Source: JBEIDK01 sp040383485
GTDB taxonomy: Bacteria; Bacteroidota; Bacteroidia; UBA4408
Direction: 5' to 3'
Assembly (NCBI GenBank): GCA_040383485.1
Contig: JBEIDK010000062.1
Coordinates: 1 to 17,034 of the forward strand
Length of the DNA stretch: 17,034 nt
Below, piece after piece: positions 15,134-17,034 of this stretch. The first letter of the stretch is position 1, and the number at the start of each line of letters is the position of its first letter. Below the pieces are notes generated by a model. That model did no database searches and was not told the DNA's origin. It saw only the letters and a program-made list of their open reading frames with translations. Both the position numbers and the translations under genes were made by a program.

Positions 15134-15376
15134 TTAGCTTAATGCAATCTCAGCATCTAAATAAATCTGCTGTGGGCTTTGCTCAATAAATGTTCTTGCT
15201 TCGAATAAATCTTTTTGTAATTGCTTAATTCTTTTTTCACGCATTTTAATATCCTCTTCATTGCTTGCATGGCTAATTTTTTCTTCTTGAAACTTTATTT
15301 TAGCATGCACCATTTTTGTTATCAAATCAATAGCATCTATATTATTAAATTGCCCTTGCATTAATTTTATTGTCAT
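15134..15376 (-). CDS. Small helical protein of unknown function downstream of icd
   Basis: The product has 80 residues and begins MTIKLMQGQFNNIDAIDLIT. Most of it is predicted helix with heptad-like spacing: KMVHAKIKFQEEKIS, then EEDIKMREKRIKQLQKDL and FEARTFIEQ. A coiled coil is likely. The frame is open to 15448 upstream, but starting there would overlap icd by 47 nt and give a poor N-terminus (MSLMEKLAIRLDK). The ATG at 15376 leaves a normal 25-nt gap after icd. There is no signal peptide and no Cys or metal-site pattern. I recall similar small helical proteins in Bacteroidota but no function. It is the second gene of the icd operon. Confidence 0.7.
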   Translation of the reverse strand: MTIKLMQGQFNNIDAIDLITKMVHAKIKFQEEKISHASNEEDIKMREKRIKQLQKDLFEARTFIEQSPQQIYLDAEIALS

Positions 15377-15401
15377 AATTTTAAGTATTAAAAGTTTATA
15401 A

Positions 15402-16838
15402 CTATTGACCTTGTCCAAGCGAATAGCCAGCTTTTCCATCAAACTCATATAGATTCTCAGTTTTTACCACATCAATATTTAAATCATCAGCAGATTTTAA
15501 TAATTCAAAAATAGTTTGCTTGGTAATTTTGTTACTTTCAGTTGGCTTAAACCTACATCTCCAATGGTCAGTACAAAAAGTTTCTTCAAAACCTTCTGGC
15601 CATACCTTAATGCCGCGATTTGTTACCATTGATAAGTTTGCAGACTTATTATTTAATAATTGGATTTTGGCCGCAAGTTCATCTGGGTTTGAACCACTCC
15701 AATGCACAAATAAATCAACACCAACTAAATCTTTCTTTGCTGCAGGCTTGCGTTTATATTTTGGTAAATTGAATGATGCGCCTTTTACAAAAGTAACTTG
15801 TTTTAATGTGCTTGGAGTTTTACCTAAATTGGCAATAACTGCGTCGGCAAATTCACTTGTCCCAACTTTTAACTTACTTGTACCCTCTTTATAAATGTCG
15901 TAAGTATGTATGCCACTTTCAATAGTTGTAAGCCAAGCGTTCTGAATTTTTTCAGCCACATCATTTTGTCCTATGTGGTTTAACATCATAACTGCGCCTT
16001 GCAATAGACCCGAAGGATTTGCCATATTTTGTCCTGCTCTTCTTGGTGCTGAACCATGAATTGCTTCGAACATTGCACAGGTTTCGCCAATATTTGCTGA
16101 ACCAGCTAAACCGACAGAACCAGCTATTTGTGCTGCAATATCAGACAAAACATCGCCATACAAATTAGGCATTACAATTACATCAAATACCTCAGGTGTA
16201 TCAGCCATTTTAGCAGCACCAATATCAATAATCCAATGCTCATTTTCTAACTCAGGATATTCTTTTGCAATTTCGTCAAATACTTGATGAAATAGACCGT
16301 CTGTTTGCTTCATGATATTGTCCTTTGTAAAGCAAGTTACTTTTTTACGACCATATAATTTAGCATATTCAAAAGCGTAACGAACAATTTTTTCGCAACC
16401 TGGACGACTTATTAACTTTAAACATTGCACCACTTCATCCGTTTGTTGGTGCTCGATACCTGCGTATAAATCCTCTTCATTTTCACGAACAATAATTATA
16501 TCCATTTCTGGATGTTTTGTTTTTACGAATGGGTTGTAACTTACACATGGCCTAACATTAGAATATAATCCTAAAAATTTCCTAGTTGTTACATTTAAAC
16601 TTTTATAGCCGCCACCTTGTGGTGTTGTAATTGGAGCTTTTAAAAACACTTTATTTCTACGAATAGAGTCCCAACTTTCTTTAGCTATACCAGCAGTGTT
16701 GCCGGATAAATAAACTTTTTCGCCAACTTCAATCTCTTCAATTTCAATTTGTGCTCCTGCAGCCATTAGTACTTTTAATGTTGCATCCATAATTTCTGGC
16801 CCAATGCCATCTCCTTTAGCTACTGTAATCTTTTGCAT
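15402..16838 (-). CDS. icd: Isocitrate dehydrogenase (NADP-type, long Thermus/Rickettsia-like form)
   Basis: The 478-residue enzyme oxidises and decarboxylates isocitrate to 2-oxoglutarate in the TCA cycle. The substrate site is seen in KSLNVTTRKFLGLYSNVRP (Ser80, Asn82, Arg86, Arg96), Arg118, Tyr125 and Lys172. The metal aspartates are Asp205, Asp229 and Asp233 (NLYGDVLSDIAAQ). The cofactor loop EAIHGSAPRRAGQNMANPSG has Arg266-Arg267 at the two positions that are Lys-Tyr in classic NADP enzymes and Asp-Ile in NAD enzymes, which favours NADP. The last 140 or so residues (from about 340) form the extra C-terminal domain of the long form. It is the first gene of a leftward operon with the three small genes that follow, and diverges from the LysR-type gene across 98 nt. 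Confidence 0.96.
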   Translation of the reverse strand: MQKITVAKGDGIGPEIMDATLKVLMAAGAQIEIEEIEVGEKVYLSGNTAGIAKESWDSIRRNKVFLKAPITTPQGGGYKSLNVTTRKFLGLYSNVRPCVSYNPFVKTKHPEMDIIIVRENEEDLYAGIEHQQTDEVVQCLKLISRPGCEKIVRYAFEYAKLYGRKKVTCFTKDNIMKQTDGLFHQVFDEIAKEYPELENEHWIIDIGAAKMADTPEVFDVIVMPNLYGDVLSDIAAQIAGSVGLAGSANIGETCAMFEAIHGSAPRRAGQNMANPSGLLQGAVMMLNHIGQNDVAEKIQNAWLTTIESGIHTYDIYKEGTSKLKVGTSEFADAVIANLGKTPSTLKQVTFVKGASFNLPKYKRKPAAKKDLVGVDLFVHWSGSNPDELAAKIQLLNNKSANLSMVTNRGIKVWPEGFEETFCTDHWRCRFKPTESNKITKQTIFELLKSADDLNIDVVKTENLYEFDGKAGYSLGQGQ

Positions 16839-16880
16839 ATTTATTTTATTTGTTTTAATTTTTAAGGTTACAAATTTGGG

Positions 16881-16912
16881 TTGTTATAGTTGAATATTTT
16901 TATCTATGTTTG
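16881..16912 (+). promoter_or_regulatory. Candidate Bacteroidota promoter for the LysR-type gene
   Basis: TTG (16881-16883) is followed after 21 nt by TATGTTTG (16905-16912), an exact TAnnTTTG box at usual spacing. It ends 24 nt before the ATG at 16937. It lies in the 98-nt divergent spacer with icd, so a regulator bound here could affect both genes. Confidence 0.5.
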
Positions 16913-16936
16913 TTATTATACACATTAGATATTTTT

Positions 16937-17034
16937 ATGCAATATACATTAAATCAATTACATATATTTTCTAAAATAGTAGAGCTACAAAGTGTAACTA
17001 AAGCGGCCGAAGAACTTCATTTAACTCAACCTGC
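16937..17034 (+). CDS. LysR-type transcriptional regulator, N-terminal fragment (partial)
   Basis: Only the first 33 residues (98 nt) lie inside the window. They match the opening helix-turn-helix of LysR regulators: LNQLHIFSKIVELQSVTKAA, then EELHLTQPA. The A-A-x-x-L-x-x-T/S-Q-P-A signature marks the recognition helix. The effector and regulon cannot be inferred. It is divergent from icd, the common arrangement for LysR proteins that control a neighbouring operon, though in this family they also act elsewhere. Confidence 0.88.
   Translation, partial: MQYTLNQLHIFSKIVELQSVTKAAEELHLTQP

Noticed and set aside
15377..15448. Longer start for the small gene after icd
   Set aside because: It would overlap icd by 47 nt and add residues that merely read through icd sequence; the ATG at 15376 is better placed.
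1..17034. CRISPR array, tRNA, rRNA or insertion sequence
   Set aside because: I saw no regularly spaced direct repeats, no tRNA-like cloverleaf, no rRNA-like sequence and no transposase motif in reading the window by eye; a dedicated scan was not possible.

Overview
The window looks like chromosome from a low-GC member of the Bacteroidota. Supporting signs are a type A type-IX-secretion (T9SS) C-terminal domain on the 461-residue protein, upstream boxes of the Bacteroidota TAnnTTTG type, A-rich start regions without clear Shine-Dalgarno sequences, a 7TMR-DISM-type periplasmic domain, and families common in this phylum (DUF6428, DUF6671, first-copy cox3). Nothing in the sequence fixes the genus.

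Layout. At 1-3865, leftward, a 5'-terminal fragment of a DISM-type sensor follows an 1138-residue fusion of a cholesterol-oxidase-like GMC flavoprotein and an alpha/beta hydrolase, probably as one transcript. Divergent from it at 4185-5872 is a membrane-anchored metallophosphoesterase gene whose frame is broken by two extra bases near 4611. At 5873-7778 are a single lipoprotein gene (6364-7068) and two stretches that read like eroded coding sequence: 5965-6135 on the minus strand and 7241-7756 on the plus strand. At 7779-9268 is a compact arsenic-type cassette: arsR, a Cys-tailed DUF6428 gene, a 51-codon membrane microprotein gene, and a thioredoxin-type arsC. No efflux pump follows it. At 9298-10766, leftward, are ctaB and a cox3 gene, a fragment of a cytochrome oxidase cluster that stops abruptly against arsC. 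A sodium:solute symporter gene (10872-12341, leftward) and a T9SS-secreted W-rich repeat protein gene (12489-13874, rightward) follow. At 13947-16838, leftward, lies a probable four-gene operon: icd, a small coiled-coil protein, a CutA-like protein and a DUF6671 zinc-ribbon protein. The window ends in the first 33 codons of a divergent LysR-type regulator.

How the genes fit together. The GMC/hydrolase fusion and the metallophosphoesterase both suggest lipid or sterol-like substrates and share one intergenic control region, but the pathway is unknown. The ars cassette has sensing, reduction and a Cys-rich accessory protein but no local exporter, and it lies between decayed DNA and a shortened cox cluster, so it may be an inserted or rearranged segment. 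The strongest leads for novelty are the fusion enzyme (ferredoxin-like Cys motif plus a Cys in place of the hydrolase Ser), the 51-residue microprotein translationally coupled to arsC, and the unrecognised decayed gene before arsR.
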